Position numbers and translations under genes: made by a program
Shown here: positions 1-8,335 of the stretch, one piece after another
How the letters are laid out: every line of letters begins with the position of its first letter
How positions within the stretch are numbered: position 1 is the first letter of the stretch
The notes under the pieces: model-generated
Seen by the model: only the letters and a program-made list of their open reading frames with translations
Told to the model about the DNA's origin: nothing
Databases searched by the model: none
Assembly: GCA_030424595.1 (NCBI GenBank)
Contig: JAUHWG010000038.1
Location: forward strand, 1-64,000
Direction of reading: 5' to 3'
DNA length: 64,000 bases
DNA from: Polyangia bacterium
Lineage (GTDB): Bacteria > Myxococcota_A > Polyangia > Nannocystales > Nannocystaceae

Positions 1-49
1 CTCCCTCGAACCTCTCATGCGCTGGACAAGCAGCTCGGCCCACATCCTC

Positions 50-258
50 AGCTCACCTTCCCCAGGAGGACGAGCCGCAGGGGACGGGCGAGGGGGGACA
101 CCGCGAACGAGTCTAGGACGCGGATGGACCCCTTGGTGACAAGGGGTCCATCCGCGCTCCGACCTGTCTGAGAGAGTGGTGTCCCCCCTTGACCGGCCCT
201 CGCCTCAGCCTCCGCCTCTACCCCAAACCTTCGCGTCTGAGGAGACCGCCGAAGAGCG
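50..258 (+). repeat. Structured repeat, copy A (nested covarying hairpins)
   Basis: An inner hairpin pairs 119-135 with 140-156, 17 perfect base pairs closed by the loop GTGA. An outer stem pairs 86-102 with 178-194, with one mismatch (88/192) and one G-T wobble (90/190); its inner 11 pairs (92-102 with 178-188) are perfect. The strands between the stems (103-118 and 157-177) are unpaired. A second copy lies inverted at about 12346-12560: those unpaired strands are identical there, while the stems differ by compensating changes. Weaker similarity extends on both sides to roughly 50 and 258. The element is co-oriented with the lipoprotein gene starting at 507 and ends 312 bases before it. I recognise no known family; a structured RNA, a structure-recognised DNA site or a mobile repeat are all possible. 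Confidence 0.8.
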
Positions 259-364
259 AGTGAGGAACCGACCTGCTAGCGTCGACCGCTGCCTCACCCG
301 AGATCGAGCTTGAGAGCGCCGGGTGAGGTCGTCGAAGCAGCTCCTCAGACCACGCTGCGACCGT

Positions 365-424
365 GCGCGGCGAGGACCGTGCGCGGCAAGGAGCGCGCGG
401 CAAGGACCGCGCGCGGCAAGGAGC
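365..424. repeat. Tandem array of GCGCGGCAAG-type units
   Basis: Units at 365-380, 381-394, 395-410 and 411-424 alternate 16 and 14 bases, giving a 30-base higher-order repeat present twice. The core is GCGCGGCAAG, with one G for A change in the first unit. The same core builds the array at 42107-42162. Each array lies upstream of a lipoprotein gene. Apart from this array and the structured repeat, I see nothing in 1-506. Confidence 0.75.
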
Positions 425-506
425 GCGGGGGGAGGAGCAAGCGCGCCCGTCCAGCGAGCGAGAGAGCGACCATAGAGCTCACAGCTCGGCTCTATAATGC
501 GGGCGC

Positions 507-2096
507 ATGCCGAAACGGACGCGACCTGCACTCCTCTCCTCGCTCGAGCTCGTCGTGATGAGCGGGCTTGTTCTCCTCCCCGCGGCTTGCGGTGACGATG
601 GGAGCGGATCGGAGTCGCTGTCGGCGACCGCGTCAGCGTCCGCGACTGCGACTGTGACCACGACTGCGACCGCATCTGCCTCGGCGTCGGCGACCGAGAC
701 CGCCAGCGACGGCTCGGCGACCGAGGACGGGACGTCGACCACGGAGGCGAGCGCCTCGGCGACGATGTCGACGTCGGACCCGACCGGGCAGGCGACCGAG
801 ACGGGCGTCGACACCACGACCGCCGGCGAGAGCTCATCGACGACCGAGGGCGTCGGCTGTGGCGCCTGCGATCAGCCAAACCAGAGCTGTGTCGACGATG
901 TCTGCGTCGAGAGCTGCCAAGGGCAGGACGATGACCCGTGCGGCCCCGATCAGGTCTGCGACGTGATCAGCGGCGAGTGCAAGGACGCGGGCGCGCTGTG
1001 CACCCTCGCGGGCGAGGCGACCGTCTGTGGTGAGCGGAGCTGCGGCGCGGGGACGACCTGCGACGGCGAGGGGCAGTGCCTCGCGATCGCCCCCTGCGCC
1101 GCCGTCGTCTGCACCGACGGCGGCGACTGTTGGGGCACCGCCTGCTCCTGCACCCGCGCCAAGGAGTGCGAAGATCCCAGCGACGAGCTGCTCAACGGCC
1201 CCTTCTCGGCGATGATCGCCGGCCTCGACTTCGCCGACGACTGCACCGCCTGGATGGTCACCCTGCGCGACGGCGTCGACTACCTCCGGCGCCTGCGGCC
1301 CGACGGCGAGCTCACCGAGTGGCCCGGGGTCTCCAACCTCGACATGGGCGAGGTCAAGGTGCTGCGCCGCCTGACGATCCCCCAGGCCAAGCTGCCGCCC
1401 GACGATCTCGCCGGGGAGAGCGTCGAGCCGCCGCTGCCGGTGGAGGGCTACGGCGAGGTCGCGCTCTCGTACATCTGCTGCGCCAATTGCGGGTGCGCCC
1501 TCGACCCGCCGCAGGGGGTCGCCCGCCTCGACGAGGAGAACATGGACGACCCGCTCGCCCTCGTCATCACCGCGACGACGACCGACGGCAAAGGCCCCTT
1601 CATGAGCATCCTCTTTGACGCCGGACCGCAGGGGCTGACCTGGGGCGAGGATCGGGTCTTCTACGTCGGCAACACGACCGCCAACGGGGAGTTCAACGCT
1701 GCCGACCTCGAGAAGGGCACCCAGGAGCTGGTCAACACCTTCGATGAGCGGGTCACCGCGGCGGCGCCGATCTCCCCCGTGCACCTGCTCGTCGGCCTCG
1801 AGGGGGGCGGCCTGCTGCGCTTCAACGTCAACACTCAGGAGACGGTGCTCGTCCTCGACGTCGACGCGGGGATCACGAGCCTCAGCCACGACAAGTTCAC
1901 CGGGCTCGTCTACGCCGGCCTGTCGACGCTCGAGATCGTCGAGCTCGATCCATTTTCGGGGGAGGCGTCGACCTTTGCGATGATGCCCGGCAAGGGCCGG
2001 GTCGCGGTCAGCCCGAGCGGGCGGCTCTGGTTCATGCCCGTGAAGTACATCCAGCCCGGGGAGCTCTCGGCCTGGGACCTGGCAGACGAGCTCTAA
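507..2096 (+). CDS. Secreted lipoprotein with Cys-rich region and beta-propeller-like C-terminus
   Basis: The 529-residue product begins with a short hydrophobic signal ending in the lipobox-like LPAAC (Cys28), so it is probably an outer-membrane or surface lipoprotein. Residues about 29-116 are a Ser/Thr/Ala linker of very low complexity. Residues about 117-225 are Cys-rich with closely spaced cysteines (GCGACDQPNQSC, CGPDQVCD), in the style of the small disulfide modules common in myxobacterial secreted proteins. The rest (about 240-529) looks like beta-propeller repeats, with phrases such as GLLRFNVNTQ, LVYAGLSTLEIVELD and VAVSPSGRLWF. An alternative ATG at 558 would shorten the signal to about ten residues, so 507 is preferred. 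The function is unknown. Confidence 0.8.
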   Translation: MPKRTRPALLSSLELVVMSGLVLLPAACGDDGSGSESLSATASASATATVTTTATASASASATETASDGSATEDGTSTTEASASATMSTSDPTGQATETGVDTTTAGESSSTTEGVGCGACDQPNQSCVDDVCVESCQGQDDDPCGPDQVCDVISGECKDAGALCTLAGEATVCGERSCGAGTTCDGEGQCLAIAPCAAVVCTDGGDCWGTACSCTRAKECEDPSDELLNGPFSAMIAGLDFADDCTAWMVTLRDGVDYLRRLRPDGELTEWPGVSNLDMGEVKVLRRLTIPQAKLPPDDLAGESVEPPLPVEGYGEVALSYICCANCGCALDPPQGVARLDEENMDDPLALVITATTTDGKGPFMSILFDAGPQGLTWGEDRVFYVGNTTANGEFNAADLEKGTQELVNTFDERVTAAAPISPVHLLVGLEGGGLLRFNVNTQETVLVLDVDAGITSLSHDKFTGLVYAGLSTLEIVELDPFSGEASTFAMMPGKGRVAVSPSGRLWFMPVKYIQPGELSAWDLADEL

Positions 2097-2330
2097 ACGT
2101 CCATCAAGGGGGCTTTGCGGGCTTCGCGGGGTGGTCTCAGGGCGGCCCTGGGGCCCTCACCCTTCGCCTCGAGGGGGGCGTTCTTCGCGGTCGAGGGCTC
2201 ATCGGCGATGGCTCAAGGGCGGCTTCGCGCGGCTCCCTCGCGCAAAGAAAATTGCCGATGCCCTTGGCCCGGGCGTCGGTTGATGTTCCGATGATGCTCG
2301 CGTCCCTCATCCGCGGACGCCGGAGACGAC

Positions 2331-3818
2331 ATGAGCACAACCTTGAGCATGTGGCTGGGCATCGCGTTTCTCTTCTTGGCGATCCTCGCCGTGTTGCTCC
2401 AGGCCTGGCTTTGGGGCCCCAAGTTTTGGAACGAGGAGAAGAAGAAGACCGAGGCGCCGCGGGCCTGGCTGCGAGTCCACGCCTTCGCCGGCTACGCCTA
2501 CGGCGCGATCTACGTCGTGATGATGTGGAACATGCTGCCGCGGCTGTGGGAGTACCAGTACGAGCTCCCGGCGCGGACGGTCTTCCACGCGGTCTTGGCG
2601 ATCACGATCGGCGTCCTGCTGATCTGCAAGATCCTGATCCTGATCTTCTTCCGGCACTTCGAGGAGGCGATGCCCCGCTACGGCTTCGGGCTCCTCCTCT
2701 GCACGGTGATCATGACGACGCTCTCGGTGCCCTACGCCCTGCGAGTCCACGACTTCGACGGTCGGACGGCGGATCCGGAGAACGTCGAGCGCGTGCGCAC
2801 ACTGCTCGCCGAGGTCGATCTCGGCCCCGGTGTCGACGTCAACGAGCTGGTCACGCCGGAGTCCTTTGACCGCGGCCGACGGGTGCTCGTCGGCAAGTGC
2901 ATCACCTGTCACGACATGCGGACCGTGCTCGTCAAGCCGCGGACCGCGAAGGGGTGGCACAAGGTCAACGAGCGGATGCTCGAGAAGCCGGCGGTCTTCG
3001 GCGAGGCGCTCGACGCCGACGACCTCCCCTACGTGACCGCGTACCTCGTCGCGATCACGCCGGACATCCAGAAGTCGGCGAAGAGCCGCCGCGAGGACAG
3101 CCGCGAGCTGATGGCCCGCAGCGACGCGGTCGTCGAGGCGATGCACGACGCGGAGGTCAGCGCCGATGCGGTCGATGAGGCGGCGGGCGAGGCCCTGCTC
3201 CAAAAGAAGTGCGTCGAGTGCCACGAGCTCGACGATGTCACCGCCCACGGTGGTGACGACGCGGCTGGCTGGCGCTCGGTGATAGCGTCGATGATCGACG
3301 AGGGCGCAGAGCTCAGCGACGACGAGATCGCGGTCCTCACCAATTATCTCGTCTTCAAGTACCCGCCCAAGCCGGAGCCGGAGGCGAGCCCCGCAGAGAA
3401 GGCCGCGGAGAAGGCCGCGGAGGAGGCCGATGAGGCCGCAGAGGCGGCGGCTGACGAGGCCGCGGCGGCTGACGAGGCCGCGGAGGACGCGGAGGAGAAG
3501 GCCGACGGAGGCGACGAGACCGAGGCCCACGCGAAGCCGAAGCCGAAGGCGCGGCCGAAGCCGAAGGGCGACAAGAAGGCGGGCAAGGTGATCTTCATGG
3601 CCAAGTGCAAGGCCTGCCACGGCGCCGACGGCAAGGGCGACACGATGTTCGGCAGCAAGATCGGCATCGTCTCGCTCCACCGCACTCGCCGCAGCCACGC
3701 GAAGATCCGCTCGTTCACCGCGAACGGTGTCCCCGGGACCAAGATGAAGCCCTACGAGGGCAAGCTCTCGGACGAGGAGCTCGACGACGTCGCCTCCTTC
3801 GTCAAGACGCTGCGCTGA
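2331..3818 (+). CDS. Membrane-anchored triheme c-type cytochrome
   Basis: The 495-residue protein opens with four predicted membrane spans (about 6-28, 50-70, 83-107, 116-137). Three CxxCH heme-attachment motifs follow: CITCH at 190-194, CVECH at 294-298 and CKACH at 426-430. A Glu/Ala-rich, probably helical linker (about 350-395) and a Lys/Pro stretch (402-412) separate the last domain, which ends like a normal cytochrome c (GTKMKPYEG, then SDEELDDVASFVKTLR). The heme domains must be periplasmic. An electron-transfer role in respiration is inferred; no oxidase or reductase subunit is adjacent. The start at 2331 has GGAG just upstream. Two inverted repeats at the 3' end resemble terminators. 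I do not recognise this four-span plus three-heme arrangement as a named family. Confidence 0.9.
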   Translation: MSTTLSMWLGIAFLFLAILAVLLQAWLWGPKFWNEEKKKTEAPRAWLRVHAFAGYAYGAIYVVMMWNMLPRLWEYQYELPARTVFHAVLAITIGVLLICKILILIFFRHFEEAMPRYGFGLLLCTVIMTTLSVPYALRVHDFDGRTADPENVERVRTLLAEVDLGPGVDVNELVTPESFDRGRRVLVGKCITCHDMRTVLVKPRTAKGWHKVNERMLEKPAVFGEALDADDLPYVTAYLVAITPDIQKSAKSRREDSRELMARSDAVVEAMHDAEVSADAVDEAAGEALLQKKCVECHELDDVTAHGGDDAAGWRSVIASMIDEGAELSDDEIAVLTNYLVFKYPPKPEPEASPAEKAAEKAAEEADEAAEAAADEAAAADEAAEDAEEKADGGDETEAHAKPKPKARPKPKGDKKAGKVIFMAKCKACHGADGKGDTMFGSKIGIVSLHRTRRSHAKIRSFTANGVPGTKMKPYEGKLSDEELDDVASFVKTLR

Positions 3819-3882
3819 GCGATTCTCAGCGCAGAGGACCACGCGGAGCGCCCGAGCCGAGGAGGCCGCGGCGCTCCGCGTG
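3810..3882 (+). terminator. Two consecutive hairpins at the cytochrome 3' end
   Basis: A perfect 10-bp inverted repeat (CTGCGCTGAG at 3810-3819 with CTCAGCGCAG at 3825-3834) spans the stop codon. A perfect 13-bp inverted repeat (3840-3852 with 3870-3882) follows. There is no long T run, only TTCTCG after the second arm, so factor-dependent termination or mRNA protection is as likely as classical intrinsic termination. Confidence 0.55.
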
Positions 3883-3962
3883 TTCTCGCGTGCGGCCTCT
3901 GCTCGGCGGGCCGACCTCTCTGGTAAAGTGGCGCGGATCCTCCGGACCCGGGGCCCGAGAGC

Positions 3963-6900
3963 ATGAGCGCGTCGCCGATAGCCCTCCACCCCGACATCGA
4001 AGCGGCCCTCGCCGAGGTCAGCCTCGCAGAGCCCTCAGAGCAGGCGCAAGGGGCGGAGCTCGGTCGCTTCACGGTCGCCCGCACGGAGGCGCTCCTCCGC
4101 CTCCGCGAGATCCCGCGCGCGCCCTGGGAGTGGACCGTCGGGCTGCTCCGAGCGGCGCTCTGCCTGGTCCGCTTCGCGCGGGCCCAGGTGAGCGCTCACC
4201 TCAGCGAGAACGAGCGGCGGATCGAGCTTCACTTCGCGGTCCCGGGGGCGCCGCTGGAGAACGCGCTCGCGGGGACAGGCGACCTCCTCTTCGTCGCCCT
4301 GGAGGAGGCGCCGGCGCTGCTCCGCGAGCCTACCCCCGAGGAGGGGCTCGCCCGTTGGCGGGTCGCGGTCGCGGCCGCGCTCAACGCTGGCCTCGCCGGC
4401 GGGCCCCTCGAGCTCAGCCTGATCACGCCCGGCGGTTCGCGGGTGCTGACGCGGCGCGAGGGGACGGTCGACGGGCGGCACGACCTCTACCGCGAGCGTC
4501 GCGATCCAGAGCGATGTCCGCCGGGCTCCTTCATCATCCGCCTCCGCGAGCCGCGGCCGAGCTTTGGCCGCCGCTTGGCGTCGATCCTGGCGCTTCGCGG
4601 CTCGGCCGAGCAGGAGATCGAGGAGGTCTGGCGGCGGGCGCTGCTGCTGTGGAGCGACGAGGACGGCGGTGGCGTCCGCGACGGCGTCGACCTCCAGCGG
4701 CGCCTCCCCGGGGTCCGCGTACGCCTCGGAGAGCACGCGCTGTGGGGGATGCTTCCCGAGGTCGGCGGCCCCTGGCTGGTCCGCGACGGGGTCAAGGTCT
4801 TCGACCTCTCGCGGGTGCTGGCGGAGCATGATCTCGACGCCAAGTTCTTCGCCGGCTGGATCGACTGCCCCGACCTCCGCCTCACCGCAGACCTGGCCGC
4901 GATCACTCAGGACCAGGCCTACGATCTCCTGATCGCGTGGCTGAGCGACGCCCACGCCCACACCTTCCCGGGCGCTGGCAGCCTGCCCCAGATCGCCTGG
5001 CCGACCGAGCTCGCCCACATCTCGACCGCCTCTGGCCGACCGCTGCCGCTCGCGGATATCCGTCAGCGCGCGCTCCAGGGCCTGGACTTCCCCTACGAGT
5101 GGCCCCATCTCCGGGAGATGGTGCCCAAGCGGGCGCAGGCGCGGGTCTTCGTGATCTGGCCCTCGGAGCTGGCGGTGCTGCGGACGATGGTCCCCGAGGT
5201 CCGACCTGTCCCGCAGAGCAGCCTCGGCGATCACATGCGCCAGGCGAGGGCCGACCTCGGCGGTCTCGCCCAGCGCTCGTTGCCGGCGACCCTGCTCCCG
5301 CTCGAGTCGGCGACCGTGATGGTCGGCGGGGACCCGGGCGATGACGCCAGCGCGGCGCCGGTCGCCGCCCATCTCCGGGTCGAGGCCTATGTCCATCGTC
5401 AGGCGACTGCGGCCGAGGGCGCGATCCTCATCCTCGCCTACGGTCGGCGGATCGCCCAGAGCCGGGATGACCCGAAGAACCTCCCCGGGGTGACGCTCAT
5501 CTGCACGGTCGAGTCTGCCGCGGGGATCGACGAGCTGCGGGCCGCGCGGGCGGCCCTCGTCGAGATCCTAGAGCGCTCTCGCCGGGCCCTCGACGCCCAC
5601 CGAGAGCGCCTCCTGGAGCTCGCGTTCGCGGAGGCGAACCCCTGGGAGATCCCGCTCGTCCGCGGCTGCGCGGCCGAGCTGACACCGCTCTCGCTCGGCC
5701 TCCGCTATCGCCTCGTCGACGGCCGGGTGACGCTCTCCTGGGGGGAGCAGGCGCTGCTCCGGCTCAGCATCGGCGCGGATCGTGCGGGCGGTGAGCGGCG
5801 CCTCGTCGACGCCCTGACCTCGCTCCGCGATCGCGGCGGCGTGATCGTCGAGCACCCGACCCGCCGCTGGGAGATGCTCGAGCCCGCCGACGCCCTTAGC
5901 TCGGTCTGGACCCTGAGCTCCTACGGTCGCGGGCTCTGCGAGCGGGTGCTCGGCGAGCGCGGTCTGTGGACGATGCCGATCGCCGTCGAGGCGCAGCTGC
6001 GCCCGGAGCCGGCGGAGGAGCAGCGCCGCCTTCTCCTCACCGAGGCGGGGCTGGACGATCATCGGCACAAGGCGGCGACCCAGCCCCGCGCTCGCGCAGC
6101 CCTGGTCGCGCACCTCCTCGTCGCCCGTGCGCTCGGCGAGCCGACCCACGGCCTGGGGCGCGAGCCCCTCTTCACCCGCTACGATCCTCGGGCGCTCTCG
6201 CCGAGCCGTCTGGTGAGCTTGGACGAGCTCGCGGAGGCGAACCCTCCGCCGCAGCTCTGCCCCGCGGGGGCTGTGCACCGCGAGCTCGCGGAGGTCGTCG
6301 TCGAGGCGACGCCCGGGGAGGCGACGCTCCTCCACGCGCTCTTGGGGCTGGTCCCGGCGCAGCTCCAGGGCAATGAGCGGCGCGGCGCGGCGTCGATCGA
6401 TCGCGGCGGCAGGGCTGCGATCCGCCGGCAAGGACAGGAGCGCGCGCCGCTGGTGACGCTGCCGGTGGTCGACGAGATCGCCGCTGGAGCGCTGCGGATC
6501 GACGACCCGGAGACGCCCGCCGCGATCGCCCTCTGGGCCGGCGGGCTCCACATCGACGACCTGACCCTGCCGGAGCCGCTCGACTGCATCGCCGGCCGCC
6601 TGTGGCTGACGCAGGCGGGGATCAAGGCGGGGACGGAGCGCCTCGCCGCGCGCCTGCGGGACCTCTCTCGCGATCTCATCCGGCGGGCGCTCGAGGAGCG
6701 CCTGCTCCACCCGCCGGAGAGCCGCGAGTCGACGGCGATCGCCGCCCTGATCGCCCGTCTCCAGGGGGCCTCGGCGGGTGAGCGGAGCTGGGTGAGCGAC
6801 CTCCTGCCGGCGGCGCCGCTCGGCCCCCGCAGGCAGCAGCTGCTCGCCAGCTCCCTCCAGCGCCATCCGCTGCGCCGCCTCCTGGGCTCGGGCTCGGAGC

Positions 6901-7220
6901 GCCTCACCCAGGTGCTGCGCCAGAGCCTCGGCCGTGGGGTGGTCTTGGAGACAGCCTTCCTGTCGTGGAAGGTGGCGCGGATCCTCGAGGTGCCCACCGG
7001 GAGGAAGGGCCATTGGCGGCTGGAGCTCGGGCGCCGCGACGCCTGGGTGCAGCGGGCGCTCGTCCGCGACGGGAGCCAAGCCGCGACCTTTGACGCGGCC
7101 GCGGTGATCCTGGCGACGCTCTTCAGCCGCGGCCGTCACGAGGGGCTGGACGGCTGTGACCAGGTCCAGGAGTCGATCGCCTACTACCGCCTCCTGGCGC
7201 TCGCCTTCTCTCACACCTGA
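3963..7220 (+). CDS. Large hypothetical protein (1085 aa)
   Basis: The single long frame has the strong GC bias at third positions expected of a real gene here. I do not recognise the product. It has no signal peptide, no clear membrane span and no Cys cluster. It is rich in Leu, Arg, Glu and Ala, so it is probably a soluble cytoplasmic protein built of alternating alpha/beta segments. Visible stretches include a compact basic region around residues 150-195, FIIRLREPRPSFGRR near 180, and a long charged C-terminal third. The gene is 144 bases downstream of the cytochrome stop, past two hairpins, so it is probably transcribed separately. The ATG at 3963 follows CGAGAG. Confidence 0.75.
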   Translation: MSASPIALHPDIEAALAEVSLAEPSEQAQGAELGRFTVARTEALLRLREIPRAPWEWTVGLLRAALCLVRFARAQVSAHLSENERRIELHFAVPGAPLENALAGTGDLLFVALEEAPALLREPTPEEGLARWRVAVAAALNAGLAGGPLELSLITPGGSRVLTRREGTVDGRHDLYRERRDPERCPPGSFIIRLREPRPSFGRRLASILALRGSAEQEIEEVWRRALLLWSDEDGGGVRDGVDLQRRLPGVRVRLGEHALWGMLPEVGGPWLVRDGVKVFDLSRVLAEHDLDAKFFAGWIDCPDLRLTADLAAITQDQAYDLLIAWLSDAHAHTFPGAGSLPQIAWPTELAHISTASGRPLPLADIRQRALQGLDFPYEWPHLREMVPKRAQARVFVIWPSELAVLRTMVPEVRPVPQSSLGDHMRQARADLGGLAQRSLPATLLPLESATVMVGGDPGDDASAAPVAAHLRVEAYVHRQATAAEGAILILAYGRRIAQSRDDPKNLPGVTLICTVESAAGIDELRAARAALVEILERSRRALDAHRERLLELAFAEANPWEIPLVRGCAAELTPLSLGLRYRLVDGRVTLSWGEQALLRLSIGADRAGGERRLVDALTSLRDRGGVIVEHPTRRWEMLEPADALSSVWTLSSYGRGLCERVLGERGLWTMPIAVEAQLRPEPAEEQRRLLLTEAGLDDHRHKAATQPRARAALVAHLLVARALGEPTHGLGREPLFTRYDPRALSPSRLVSLDELAEANPPPQLCPAGAVHRELAEVVVEATPGEATLLHALLGLVPAQLQGNERRGAASIDRGGRAAIRRQGQERAPLVTLPVVDEIAAGALRIDDPETPAAIALWAGGLHIDDLTLPEPLDCIAGRLWLTQAGIKAGTERLAARLRDLSRDLIRRALEERLLHPPESRESTAIAALIARLQGASAGERSWVSDLLPAAPLGPRRQQLLASSLQRHPLRRLLGSGSERLTQVLRQSLGRGVVLETAFLSWKVARILEVPTGRKGHWRLELGRRDAWVQRALVRDGSQAATFDAAAVILATLFSRGRHEGLDGCDQVQESIAYYRLLALAFSHT

Positions 7221-7319
7221 GCTCGGGCGTCGCGCATCCGGAGCTCACGGAGCCCACGCTGGGCTGCCGATGGCGGTGCGAGCGGGACCCCGCGCAGACG
7301 CCCCGCGCTCGCGGACGGC

Positions 7320-8126
7320 CTACTTCTTGCGCAGGTACCAGCCGGTGAGCAGCTCGCCGCCGTCGCACTGCTCGTAGGCCTGGGTGACCACGGCCTCGTA
7401 GTTCGCGCCGGCGAAGGAGAGCATCTTGAAGTTGGCGAGGCCGGGGCTGACCGACACCGGATCGCCGCCGTCGGCGATGAACTGGATGTTGTGCTGGGTG
7501 ACCGCGTCGCCGCAGCACCAGTCGCCGCTGCTGCTACAGGAGCACTCGCGCGGGGAGACGGCCGCGCTCTCGAGGGTCGCGGGGGTCAGCGCCGGCGGCG
7601 GCTCCGGGGTCAAGGACGTCGCGACGATCAGCGGCGCCGTCTCGCCGATCTGCCAGATCACGAAGCTCCGCGAGCGACAGAGGCTGTCGACGGTCTTGGT
7701 CTCATGGGCGATCTTGAGGCAGGTCTCCTCGGGGACCGCGGTCGACGAGCCAAAGTCGAGGTCGTAGGCGAGGTTGGGATCGCAGGAGGAGCAGGTGTCG
7801 TCGGTGCAGCGCTCGACCGAGAAGCCGCCGGCCTTGCGCTTGGCGAAGAACTCGAAGGGGGTGCCGCAGGTCCCGTAGGTGTCGGCGTCGGAGGCGATGC
7901 TGAGGGCGAAGGGCTCCTCGGCCTCACAGACGCCGCCGGTGGTGGAGGTCGTGTCGGCGGTCGTCGAGCTCGAGGTCTCGCCGGTGGTGGTCGTCGAGGT
8001 CGAGGTCGACGAGGTCGTGCTCTCCGTCGCGCTGCTCTGCGAGTCATCTCCGGAGCAGGCCGCGAGGGAGAGGGCGAGTGCGAGGGCGAGGCCCGGTGCG
8101 AGGAGCGTGAGGGGTGACGCGGACAT
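7320..8126 (-). CDS. Lipoprotein, paralogue A (Thr-rich linker, Cys-rich domain)
   Basis: The 268-residue precursor has a hydrophobic signal ending in LAAC (Cys24), then a Ser/Thr linker to about residue 66, then a Cys-rich domain. The domain matches the product at 9326-10237 along its length: PEPPPALT against PEPPPSLT, paired Cys in DWCCGD against SWCCGG, a late Asn-Tyr followed by VTQ, and an ending GWYLRKK against GWFMQRLGC. The two genes sit on the same strand either side of the lipase gene and look like a duplication. The protein is probably surface-exposed and lipid-anchored; its function is unknown. It diverges from the lipase gene at 8336 across about 209 bases that should hold both promoters. 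Confidence 0.8.
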   Translation of the reverse strand: MSASPLTLLAPGLALALALSLAACSGDDSQSSATESTTSSTSTSTTTTGETSSSTTADTTSTTGGVCEAEEPFALSIASDADTYGTCGTPFEFFAKRKAGGFSVERCTDDTCSSCDPNLAYDLDFGSSTAVPEETCLKIAHETKTVDSLCRSRSFVIWQIGETAPLIVATSLTPEPPPALTPATLESAAVSPRECSCSSSGDWCCGDAVTQHNIQFIADGGDPVSVSPGLANFKMLSFAGANYEAVVTQAYEQCDGGELLTGWYLRKK

Positions 8127-8335
8127 GACCCGCGCAGACTACCGCAAGCGGGCCGAAGGGTTCGAGGGCCGCCTCGTCGGCCCCTCGGCGGTGTCCGGAT
8201 CGTCGTGCCGTCGTGTCGTCGCCTCCGTCGCCTGGCCCTGGGAGGTCGCCGTCTTGGGCTGTCTTCGTAGGTAGGCCGAGGCCGGGGGCCGTCGGGATTG
8301 CATCCTCGGCCTCGGCGCCCCACACTGCGCCCGCT

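Noticed and set aside
86-194. The structured repeat as a retron or integron attC site
   Set aside because: No reverse transcriptase or integrase gene is in the window and the expected attC core sites are not seen. The retron idea could be revisited if a reverse transcriptase gene lies just outside.
834-1889. A long minus-strand open frame (351 codons) opposite the first lipoprotein
   Set aside because: It is a shadow of the plus-strand gene: high GC keeps antisense frames open, and its product is low-complexity Arg/Gly/Asp-rich with no motif.
3810-3882. The hairpins after the cytochrome gene as a third copy of the structured repeat
   Set aside because: Neither the conserved unpaired strands nor the stem sequences are present.
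2307-3989. A 560-codon minus-strand frame opposite the cytochrome gene
   Set aside because: The plus strand has three heme motifs and membrane spans; the antisense product has no family features.
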